Positions 24,877 through 32,285 of a stretch of 64,000 nt of DNA are shown one piece after another (positions within the stretch are counted from its first letter, which is position 1; every line of letters begins with the position of its first letter). The translations under genes were made by a program, and so were the position numbers. Source of the stretch: Pseudomonas multiresinivorans (GTDB taxonomy: Bacteria; Pseudomonadota; Gammaproteobacteria; Pseudomonadales; Pseudomonadaceae); assembly GCF_012971725.1 (NCBI RefSeq), contig NZ_CP048833.1:744001-808000 (forward strand), given 5' to 3'. The notes under the pieces were generated by a model that was not told where the DNA came from, searched no databases, and worked only from the letters and a program-made list of their open reading frames with translations.

Positions 24877-26127
24877 TTAATGCGCGACGGCGGCGGCGCC
24901 GTGTTCGTCGATCAGCGCGCCGGTGTGGAAGCGTTCGATGGAGAAGGGCGCGGCCAGCGGGTGCGGCTCGCCCTTGGCAAGGGTGGCGGCGAAGACGTTG
25001 CCCGAGCCGGGGGTGGCCTTGAAACCGCCGGTGCCCCAGCCGCAGTTGAAGAACAGGTTCTTCACCGGGGTCTTGCCGATGATCGGGCAGGCGTCCGGGG
25101 TGGTGTCGACGATGCCGCCCCACTGGCGGTTCATGCGCACGCGGGAGAGCACCGGGAACATCTCGACGATGGCCTGCAGGGTGTGCTCGATCACCGGGTA
25201 CGAGCCGCGCTGGCCGTAGCCGTTGTAGCCGTCGATGCCGGCGCCGATGACCAGGTCGCCCTTGTCCGACTGGCTGATGTAGCCGTGCACGGCGTTGGAC
25301 ATGATCACGCTGTCGATGATGGGTTTCAGTGGCTCGGAGACCAGCGCCTGCAGCGGGTGCGATTCGATCGGCAGGCGGAAGCCGGCGAGCATCGCCATGT
25401 GCCCGGAGTTGCCGGCGGTGACCACGCCGACGCGCTTGGCGCCGATGAAGCCGCGATTGGTTTCGACACCGATCACTGCGCCGTCCTGCTTGCGGAAGCC
25501 GATCACTTCGGTCTGCTGGATCAGGTCCACGCCCAGGGCGTCGGCGGCACGGGCGAAGCCCCAGGCCACGGCATCGTGACGGGCCACGCCGCCACGGCGC
25601 TGCACGGTGGAGCCCATGACCGGGTAGCGGGCGCTTTTGGTGCAGTTCAGGTAGGGAATCTCTTCGGCCACCTGCTGGGCGTTGAGCAACTCGCCATCCA
25701 CGCCGTTGAGGCGGTTGGCGCTCACGCGGCGCTCGCCGTCGCGCATGTCCTGCAGGGTGTGGCAGAGGTTGTAGACGCCGCGCTGGGAGAACATGACGTT
25801 GTAGTTCAGGTCCTGGGACAGGCCTTCCCACAGCTTCATCGCGTGTTCGTAGAGCAGCGCCGACTCGTCCCACAGGTAGTTGGAGCGCACGATGGTAGTG
25901 TTGCGCGCGGTGTTGCCGCCGCCCAGCCAGCCCTTCTCGATCACCGCGACGTTGGTGATGCCGTGCTCCTTGGCCAGGTAGTAGGCGGTCGCCAGGCCGT
26001 GCCCGCCACCGCCGACGATGACCACGTCATACACCGGCTTCGGCGTGGGCGTGCGCCACATGCGCTGCCAGTTCTCGTGGTGGCTCAGGGAGTGCTTGAA
26101 CAGGCCGAAGCCGGAGTAGCGTTGCAT
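24877..26127 (-). CDS. soxB: Sarcosine oxidase beta subunit
   Basis: 416 residues. The dinucleotide-binding motif 'VVIVGGGGHGLATAYYLA' lies near residues 35-52. The conserved 'RRGGVARHDAVAWG' carries H184, the likely counterpart of the histidine that covalently binds FMN. It houses the sarcosine oxidation site. It is the first sox gene downstream of glyA, with a REP doublet in between. Confidence 0.97.
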   Translation of the reverse strand: MQRYSGFGLFKHSLSHHENWQRMWRTPTPKPVYDVVIVGGGGHGLATAYYLAKEHGITNVAVIEKGWLGGGNTARNTTIVRSNYLWDESALLYEHAMKLWEGLSQDLNYNVMFSQRGVYNLCHTLQDMRDGERRVSANRLNGVDGELLNAQQVAEEIPYLNCTKSARYPVMGSTVQRRGGVARHDAVAWGFARAADALGVDLIQQTEVIGFRKQDGAVIGVETNRGFIGAKRVGVVTAGNSGHMAMLAGFRLPIESHPLQALVSEPLKPIIDSVIMSNAVHGYISQSDKGDLVIGAGIDGYNGYGQRGSYPVIEHTLQAIVEMFPVLSRVRMNRQWGGIVDTTPDACPIIGKTPVKNLFFNCGWGTGGFKATPGSGNVFAATLAKGEPHPLAAPFSIERFHTGALIDEHGAAAVAH

Positions 26128-26165
26128 GGGGTGCTCCTGAAATCTCTAGTCGCCGTGCCGCCCCT

Positions 26166-26231
26166 GTAGGAGCGAGCTTGCTCGCGAACCAGCCCCGCTG
26201 TGAGGCCGTTCGCGAGCAAGCTCGCTCCTAC
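26166..26231. repeat. REP doublet, family A, between glyA and soxB
   Basis: Two inverted canonical arms with a short 18-bp spacer fill the 123-bp gap inside the glyA-soxBDAG unit. Confidence 0.9.
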
Positions 26232-26250
26232 AAGAGCCCTGCCGGGAATC

Positions 26251-27504
26251 TCAACGGTAGACCGGGAAGTCCGCGCACAGCCCGGCGACCTGGGTCGCCA
26301 CCTTGGCCTCGACGTCGGCGTCGCCCAGGTGGTCCAGCACGTCGCTGATCCAGCCGGCCAGCTCGCGGCACTGTTCTTCCTTCAGGCCACGGGTGGTGAC
26401 GGCCGGCGTACCGATGCGGATGCCGGAAGTGACGAACGGGCTCTGCGGGTCGTTCGGCACGGCGTTCTTGTTCACGGTGATGCCGACGCGACCGAGGGCG
26501 GCGTCCGCCTCCTTGCCGGTCAGGCCCTGCTTCACCAGGCTGATCAGCATCAGGTGGTTGTCGGTGCCGCCGGAAACCACGTCGTAGCCTCGCTCGATGA
26601 ACACCTGGGCCATGGCCTGGGCGTTCCTGATCACCTGGGCCTGGTAGTCCTTGAAGCCGGGCTCCAGCGCCTCCTTGAAGCACACCGCCTTGGCGGCAAT
26701 CACGTGCATCAGCGGGCCGCCCTGGGCGCCGGGGAAGACGGCGGAATTGAGCTTCTTCTCGATCTCTTCGTTGGACCTGGCCAGGATCAGGCCGCCGCGC
26801 GGGCCGCGCAGGGTCTTGTGGGTGGTGGTGGTGACCACGTCGGCGTAGGGCAGCGGGTTCGGGTACAGGCCCGCGGCCACCAGGCCGGCAACGTGGGCCA
26901 TATCGACGAACAGCAGCGCCCCGACCTTGTCGGCGATGGCGCGAAAGCGCGGGAAGTCGAGGGTCTTGGAGTAGGCGGAGAAGCCGGCGACGATCATCTT
27001 CGGCTTATGCTCCACCGCCAGGCGCTCGACCTCGTCGTAGTCGATCAGCCCGGTGTCGGTGTTCAGGCCGTACTGCACGGCGTTGTACAGCTTGCCCGAG
27101 GACGACACCTTGGCGCCGTGGGTCAGGTGGCCGCCATGGGCCAGGCTCATGCCCAGGATGGTGTCGCCGGCGTTGATCAGCGCGAGGTACACGGCGGAGT
27201 TGGCCGAGGAGCCGGAGTGCGGCTGCACGTTGGCGTAGTCGGCGCCGAACAGCTGCTTGGCGCGATCGATGGCCAACTGCTCGACTTTATCCACATGCTC
27301 GCAGCCACCGTAGTAACGCTTGCCCGGATAACCTTCGGCGTACTTGTTGGTCAGCCCGCTGCCCTGAGCCTGCATGACGCGCTTGCTGGTGTAGTTCTCC
27401 GAAGCGATCAGCTCGAGGTGGTCCTCCTGGCGCGCTTCCTCGGCATCCATCGCCGCGAGCAGTTCGTCGTCATAGCCCTGGATCTGGTCGTGCTTGCTGA
27501 ACAT
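26251..27504 (-). CDS. glyA: Serine hydroxymethyltransferase (sarcosine-cluster copy)
   Basis: 417 residues. K230 in 'VVTTTTHKTLRGPRGG' is the pyridoxal-phosphate lysine; 'SGSSANSAVYLALI' and 'DMAHVAGLVAAG' are family hallmarks. It condenses glycine with 5,10-methylene-tetrahydrofolate to serine. Placed first in the sarcosine operon it can use both products of sarcosine oxidase. MFSKHDQ at 27504 has a GGGAG ribosome site. Pseudomonads usually carry additional glyA copies elsewhere. Confidence 0.96.
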   Translation of the reverse strand: MFSKHDQIQGYDDELLAAMDAEEARQEDHLELIASENYTSKRVMQAQGSGLTNKYAEGYPGKRYYGGCEHVDKVEQLAIDRAKQLFGADYANVQPHSGSSANSAVYLALINAGDTILGMSLAHGGHLTHGAKVSSSGKLYNAVQYGLNTDTGLIDYDEVERLAVEHKPKMIVAGFSAYSKTLDFPRFRAIADKVGALLFVDMAHVAGLVAAGLYPNPLPYADVVTTTTHKTLRGPRGGLILARSNEEIEKKLNSAVFPGAQGGPLMHVIAAKAVCFKEALEPGFKDYQAQVIRNAQAMAQVFIERGYDVVSGGTDNHLMLISLVKQGLTGKEADAALGRVGITVNKNAVPNDPQSPFVTSGIRIGTPAVTTRGLKEEQCRELAGWISDVLDHLGDADVEAKVATQVAGLCADFPVYR

Positions 27505-27629
27505 CGCTGGTCTCCCTGCGGCGCTCGGAAGCGCCATGGCCGGTACAGAGCCGAGTGGCCCCCATGGCAGCGATGGTATGACTGGCCCAGCCGGTCCAGA
27601 TGCCTGCGCACGTCGCGGGTAGGTGCGTT

Positions 27630-27707
27630 TGCGACATGCCGCGATCGGGGCAAAAGCGACCGGGTGCGTGGAATTGCTCGTGGCGGCTGGTCAGAATGCG
27701 ACATGCC
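27630..27707 (-). promoter_or_regulatory. Candidate regulator sites upstream of glyA-sox: two identical 11-bp direct repeats
   Basis: TGCGACATGCC occurs at 27630-27640 and again at 27697-27707, 67 bp apart, about 125-200 bp before glyA. Read on the minus strand it contains TGTCGC, a hexamer that also recurs upstream of gbcA, gbcB and the dipeptidase-like gene. The AraC-type regulators GbdR and SouR control these genes in P. aeruginosa. That these repeats are their sites is inference. Confidence 0.4.
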
Positions 27708-27742
27708 TGCGCCAGGGCGGCGTGGCCGGTGGAGTCATGCGG

Positions 27743-28270
27743 ATGAAGCGCTTCTTTCTATGGGGGTCGCTGGGCCTTGCCCTGCTGGTGTCGACGGGGT
27801 CGGCCTGGGGCATGTCGCGCCTGTTCGACGGCGACGCCAATGTCTGGATGCAGGGCAGGACGCTGTGCTTCGGCGGCGCAGCGTTCAAGTCGCCCGGTTT
27901 GTTCTTCAACCGCACGCTGAAGGTGGATGAGCGGCAGGTAGCGGTGCATTACATCGAGGTCTCCCGCGAGCCTTACGAGCCGTTCTGGGCGTCTTCCAGT
28001 ATCGAGCCGGCCCAGGGCGTGCCGCTGCGCAGCGACACCTGCTTCGCCTACGGCCAGTCGATCCCCGGCTTCACCGAGAAAACTCCGGCGCGGCCCCTGG
28101 AGCCGGGCCTGTACAGCGTCACAGTTGGTGGGCACGACAGCCGCGGGGACGGCGCACGGGCGACGTTCATGAAGACCTTCTGCCTGGAGTCGCGCGGCGA
28201 CGGGCTCGCAGTCATTGACGCGGGCTTCGACGAGGGAGCCGGTCGCTGGCTCTGCAAACCCGCGCAATGA
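27743..28270 (+). CDS. Exported protein resembling putative T6SS immunity periplasmic proteins
   Basis: 175 residues with an N-terminal hydrophobic signal or anchor ('FFLWGSLGLALLVSTGSAWG') and no lipobox cysteine. The body has the pattern 'GDANVWMQGRTLCFGG', 'CFAYGQSIPGFTEKTPARPL' and 'LEPGLYSVTV'. I recall this ordering (Cys, then Cys-x-x-G/YGQ, then PLxPGxYxV) from small secreted proteins labelled putative T6SS immunity lipoproteins. The match is from memory and weak. The start at 27743 has GGAG 8 bp upstream. No toxin gene is adjacent. The gene is divergent from glyA and lies in a run of small secreted proteins. Confidence 0.6.
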   Translation: MKRFFLWGSLGLALLVSTGSAWGMSRLFDGDANVWMQGRTLCFGGAAFKSPGLFFNRTLKVDERQVAVHYIEVSREPYEPFWASSSIEPAQGVPLRSDTCFAYGQSIPGFTEKTPARPLEPGLYSVTVGGHDSRGDGARATFMKTFCLESRGDGLAVIDAGFDEGAGRWLCKPAQ

Positions 28271-28335
28271 AGCTGTGGATAGGAACCGCCCGGCCAAGGG
28301 ACTAAACTGCGGCCCTCACGAAATGCGAGGACGCC

Positions 28336-29016
28336 ATGAACCGTTCCCTGACTCTGCTTTCCGCCCTGCTGCTCACCGCGACGCTGCAGGGCTGTGGTGA
28401 CGACAGCAAACCCGCCAAGGCCGAAGCGCCCGAGGCTGCCAGCACCGCCGCTGCCGCCACCCCGGCTGGCGACAGCTGTTCCGGCCATGAACTGGAGCGC
28501 GCATTGCCGCCGACCAAGGCCGTCTATGGCTATCCCTACCTGTCCCGCGAGTGCGGTTATGACAGTGCCACCATCGTCTACGGCAAGGCCGATGGCAGCC
28601 AGCAACTGGTCGTGACCCTGACCGACACCGGCCTGCCGGCGCCGGGCGCCGACCAGCAGGGCGAAGCCGCCAAGCAGTACCTGGCCGCCCAGGCCAAGCT
28701 GCGCGACACCACCGCCAAGAACGTCTCGCTGCTCAACCAGGCGCGTCAGGCCGCGCTGCAGAACGGCACCGCCGCGCAGTTCGGCGGCGAGCAGTACCTG
28801 CCGGTGATCGACAGCACCCGCATGGGCGACCCGTTGGCCATCAGCGTGCCGGGTCCGGACGACAAGGCCGGCGAATCGAGCCTGACGGGGCTGATCAAGG
28901 GCCGCTACGTGCTCAACATGACCTCGCCGGACAAGCCCAACGGCGGCACCGCCCAGTCCCTGCGCGAGCTGTTCATGCCCGTCTCCGAGCAGATGGCGCT
29001 GACCAAGCTGCCCTGA
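28336..29016 (+). CDS. Hypothetical lipoprotein
   Basis: 226 residues. 'SLTLLSALLLTATLQGCGDD' is a type II signal with lipobox LQGC and Asp-Asp just after the cysteine. An Ala/Pro/Lys-rich linker of about 25 residues leads to a globular domain with two cysteines (C48 'DSCSGHELERALPPTKA', and 'SRECGYDSA'). I do not recognise a family. It lies 65 bp after the preceding secreted-protein gene. A TAAACT hexamer about 35 bp upstream of the start may be a -10 element. Confidence 0.75.
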   Translation: MNRSLTLLSALLLTATLQGCGDDSKPAKAEAPEAASTAAAATPAGDSCSGHELERALPPTKAVYGYPYLSRECGYDSATIVYGKADGSQQLVVTLTDTGLPAPGADQQGEAAKQYLAAQAKLRDTTAKNVSLLNQARQAALQNGTAAQFGGEQYLPVIDSTRMGDPLAISVPGPDDKAGESSLTGLIKGRYVLNMTSPDKPNGGTAQSLRELFMPVSEQMALTKLP

Positions 29017-29135
29017 CAGATAGAGAGATATCTGACAGGAAGCCATTCCAGTTTCTGATCCTCCATCTCACCTAGTTCTTAGGAAAATCCTCGGCATCGC
29101 TCATTACCGATCGCCAGAGGCCGAGGTGGAGGACC

Positions 29136-29564
29136 ATGAAATTCAAATTGAGAAACCTGCCCCTGCTGCTGGCAGCAACGTTTTCGCTGGCCGGCCATGC
29201 GGTGCAGATGCCTGCGCAACCGGCGCCCGAGGTCAAGGCCTACAGCGGTGCGGACGGGGTCAAGGTCTGGCTTGAGCAGATCGGGCCGCGCAAGGCCAAT
29301 ATGTTCCTGGTGCGCATCGGTGGGGTGGCCCACGCATGGAACATGCGCATCCATCGAATGGATGGCCTCAGCCTGCTCGACGAATCCCTGTTCAAGCTGC
29401 ATTCCCAGGACAGGGAACATATCGCCCTGGTACTGCGTGGCGACTGCGGTGAGGTGATGCTCCCCGGCGAGAGCAATGCCCGGAAGGTCTGCTACGACCA
29501 TCAGTTGTCGGCGACCCAGGATGCCAAGCAGTTCGTCAGCGCCTACGTGAACCAGCGGCTGTAA
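29136..29564 (+). CDS. Small secreted protein of unknown function
   Basis: 142 residues with a signal peptide (cleavage after AGHA, about residue 22). The mature part has a compact alpha/beta appearance with two cysteines ('RGDCGEVMLPG' and 'KVCYDHQLS') likely to pair. A hypothetical gene of similar size lies between glyA1 and the threonine aldolase gene in P. aeruginosa (PA5414 from memory), so synteny is kept although function is unknown. GGAGG precedes the ATG. Confidence 0.78.
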   Translation: MKFKLRNLPLLLAATFSLAGHAVQMPAQPAPEVKAYSGADGVKVWLEQIGPRKANMFLVRIGGVAHAWNMRIHRMDGLSLLDESLFKLHSQDREHIALVLRGDCGEVMLPGESNARKVCYDHQLSATQDAKQFVSAYVNQRL

Positions 29565-29639
29565 GAGTCCGGCTGCACGAGAGGCGGGGTTTTCGCTACG
29601 CTGCTGACTGACATTTTCGTGCAGTGCCGAGGCAGCCCC

Positions 29640-30686
29640 ATGACCGACAACACCCAACAGTTCGCCAGCGACAACTATTCCGGCATCTGCCCCGAAGCCT
29701 GGGCGGCGATGGCCGAGGCCAACCGCGGCCACGAACGTGCCTACGGCGACGATCAGTGGACCGCCCGCGCCTCCGACTACTTCCGCGAGCTGTTCGAGAC
29801 CGACTGCGAAGTCTTCTTCGCCTTCAACGGCACCGCCGCCAACTCCCTGGCCCTGGCGGCGCTGTGCCAGAGCTACCACAGCGTGATCTGCGCCGAGACC
29901 GCTCACGTCGAGACCGACGAGTGCGGCGCGCCGGAGTTCTTCTCCAACGGCTCCAAACTGCTGCTGGCGCGCACCGACGCCCAAGGCAAGCTGACCCCGG
30001 AAGCGATCCGCGAGATCGCCCTCAAGCGCCAGGACATCCACTATCCCAAGGCGCGCGTGGTCACCATCACCCAGGCCACCGAGGTCGGCACCGTGTATCG
30101 CCCGGATGAGCTGCAGGCGCTCAGTGCCACTTGCCGCGAACTGGGACTGCATCTGCACATGGACGGCGCGCGCTTCTCCAACGCCTGCGCCTTCCTCGGC
30201 GCCACGCCGGCCGAGCTGACCTGGAAGGCCGGCGTCGAGGTGCTCTGTTTCGGCGGCACCAAGAACGGCATGGCGGTGGGCGAGGCCATCCTGTTCTTCA
30301 ACCGCGAGCTGGCCGAAGGCTTCGACTACCGCTGCAAGCAGGCTGGCCAACTGGCCTCGAAGATGCGCTTCCTCGCCGCGCCCTGGGTGGGCGTGCTGCA
30401 GGATGATGCCTGGATGCACTACGCCAGCCATGCCAACCGCTGTGCACAACTACTGGCCGAGCGCGTCGCCGACGTGCCAGGCGTGCAACTGATGTTCCCA
30501 GTGGAAGCCAACGGCGTGTTTCTGCAGATGTCCGAGCCGGCGCTGGAAGCCCTGCGTCAGCTCGGCTGGCGCTTCTACACCTTCATCGGCGCCGGCGGCG
30601 CGCGCTTCATGTGTTCGTGGGACACCGAGATCGAGCGGGTCGAGGAACTGGCCGCTGACATTCGCAAGGTCATGGCGGCAGGCTGA
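29640..30686 (+). CDS. ltaE: Low-specificity L-threonine aldolase
   Basis: 348 residues, fold type I pyridoxal-phosphate enzyme. K208 in 'CFGGTKNGMAVGEA' binds the cofactor, D175 in 'HLHMDGARFSNA' the pyridine ring, and 'AETAHVETDECGAPE' is the substrate-side motif. It interconverts threonine (or allo-threonine) with glycine and acetaldehyde, so it is another outlet or source for the glycine formed by the neighbouring sarcosine pathway. The gene is called ltaA or ltaE in different pseudomonads. Confidence 0.95.
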   Translation: MTDNTQQFASDNYSGICPEAWAAMAEANRGHERAYGDDQWTARASDYFRELFETDCEVFFAFNGTAANSLALAALCQSYHSVICAETAHVETDECGAPEFFSNGSKLLLARTDAQGKLTPEAIREIALKRQDIHYPKARVVTITQATEVGTVYRPDELQALSATCRELGLHLHMDGARFSNACAFLGATPAELTWKAGVEVLCFGGTKNGMAVGEAILFFNRELAEGFDYRCKQAGQLASKMRFLAAPWVGVLQDDAWMHYASHANRCAQLLAERVADVPGVQLMFPVEANGVFLQMSEPALEALRQLGWRFYTFIGAGGARFMCSWDTEIERVEELAADIRKVMAAG

Positions 30687-30700
30687 AGGGCGCCAGAGTT

Positions 30701-30735
30701 GTCCCCAGGCGCTGGGGACGGTTGCACGGGCAACC
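30701..30735 (+). terminator. Tandem hairpins after ltaE
   Basis: GTCCCCAG-GCG-CTGGGGAC (8-bp stem) is followed directly by GGTTGC-ACGG-GCAACC (6-bp stem). No T-tract follows. Confidence 0.45.
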
Positions 30736-30824
30736 TGTCCCCAACTTGTGGATGAATGCTTGCAGGCCGCGGGCGGCCTGGCTTGCACGGGTCTGGTCAA
30801 TATTTGAGCGCCGCGGGCTTTATT

Positions 30825-30914
30825 GTAGGAGCGAGCTTGCTCGCGAACATCCGTAGCCTCGCTTCACGCCGTGAAATCAGGCGGAATGCGGTTCGCGAGC
30901 AAGCTCGCTCCTAC
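30825..30914. repeat. REP doublet, family A
   Basis: Canonical inverted arms with a 42-bp spacer in the 359-bp convergent gap ltaE-ybjQ. The rest of this gap holds the tandem hairpins and a partial family B arm. Confidence 0.9.
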
Positions 30915-30981
30915 AAGGGGGCTGACTCTCCACCGAGCGATTGGCACAGGATGAGATTGTGGTGTCAGCCGGCACGGATTG

Positions 30982-31008
30982 TCCCCTCTCCCAGAGGTAG
31001 AGGGGGAG
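30982..31008. repeat. Repeat family B, degenerate arm
   Basis: CCCCTCTCCCAGAGGTAGAG then GGGGAGG: a decayed copy of the family B arm. Confidence 0.55.
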
Positions 31009-31045
31009 GCGATGGCTCGGGCCTCCCGGAGAACAAGCCGGATTT

Positions 31046-31363
31046 CTATATCCTCACCGCCGTCCCGCTCACGCTGACCATCAGCATGCTGCCGTTCTGG
31101 CCCACCACCTCGTAATCCAGGTCGATGCCGACCACGGCGTTGGCGCCCAGCTCCTCGGCGCGCTCCTGCAGTTCCTCGAAGGCAATCTCCCGCGCTCGCC
31201 CCAGCTCCTTCTCGTACGCACCGGAACGGCCGCCAATGATGTCGCGCAGGCCGGCGAACAGATCGCGGAACACGTTGGCGCCGAGGATCGCCTCGCCGAC
31301 CACGATGCCGCGGTATTCCTGGATGGTCTTGCCCTCGATGGTGGGCGTGGTGGTCAGGATCAT
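31046..31363 (-). CDS. ybjQ: YbjQ/UPF0145 family protein
   Basis: 105 residues with the family signature: 'VVGEAILGANVFRDLFAGLRD' (quoted in part: 'GEAILGANVFRD') and 'AEELGANAVVGIDLDYEVVG'. These small proteins assemble into rings in known structures; their role is unknown (heavy-metal or YbjQ-like binding has been proposed). The ATG at 31363 (MILTTTPTIEGK) matches the family start. It lies alone before the long non-coding stretch. Confidence 0.92.
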   Translation of the reverse strand: MILTTTPTIEGKTIQEYRGIVVGEAILGANVFRDLFAGLRDIIGGRSGAYEKELGRAREIAFEELQERAEELGANAVVGIDLDYEVVGQNGSMLMVSVSGTAVRI

Positions 31364-32285
31364 GGGACTGGCTCCTCTGCTGGGGAACCCAGCATAGCCC
31401 CGCACCCCACGTAAGGCCGCGCCGGCTGTGTTTCAGCGTTTGGCGAAGATGCCGGGTAAACCTTGTGATAAAGCTGTGGACAACCTGGTGGAAAATGACA
31501 GTTACATGGCACTTGCATGAAGGCTAAGAAATTTCCGGGTATTTTCGCAAGGTGCCCGCCGTCCGGGGCTTTCAGACGTAAAGATGGGTGTTGAATAGAT
31601 CTCCACAGCTGCTGTGGAGGCACGCTTGCCCAACCTGTGGAAAACCTGTTGGGAGGTACCTGCGCAGCTGATGGCGCCTGGCTTGCCCAGATCTGGCTGT
31701 TTTCTGATCAAGTCCTTCTTTTCAACCACTTGGGAGCCTGTGTATCGATTTCGGCAAAGGGTCTGTGCACGATCCTTCCTCCGCTATCCCCGGTTTGTGT
31801 TGACCCCCTTGTGCGACTCCTGTGGAAAACATCACCTGCGCCACGCCTGGCGGGGCTTTCAAAGGCTTGTTCAAAGTTTGATCAGCGATATATGCAAACG
31901 ACTGATCCACAGCCACTTTTCCCCAGCGATGCGGACTGCGTGAAACTTTCCACAATCCCTGTGGGGCGAATCTCGCAGAACGTGTGGACAACCTGTACCC
32001 AGATCGTTGGAGGCCACGCAGGACGTGCCCCTGGCTCGTCAGTACGTTTTTTGATCAAACGGCGAAAGCCCCGTCATTTCTGGCTTTCAGCGATTTTCTC
32101 GACGGGTTTTCCACATTGGCTGTGCAGCGTTCTGCCAGGAAGATGTGGGTGGGCTGTGGATGGATCGCCGCAAGCTGCGCTGCCTCTGGCTCGCGCCGGA
32201 CTGATCAATAATTGTCCAGGGGCGCCAGGCCCGCTGCCTATAATTCATCCACGGCGGGCAGAAACCCTGGGGGCGCGAGACCATC
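31364..32285. other. 922-bp non-coding stretch with clustered DnaA-box-like 9-mers
   Basis: No credible gene was found. The stretch is less GC-rich than its surroundings and contains TGTGGAAAA or its complement at 31636, 31821 and 32107. TGTGGACAA occurs at 31475 and 31983. One-mismatch relatives are at 31487, 31913 (TGATCCACA) and 31946, with a weaker one at 32155. A perfect inverted repeat CTCCACAGCTGCTGTGGAG is at 31601-31619. TGATCA hexamers recur near 31707, 31880, 32053 and 32202. Two further boxes lie outside it, in other gaps (TGTGGATAA at 34520, TGTGGATAG at 28272). Function unknown; see findings. Confidence 0.6.
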
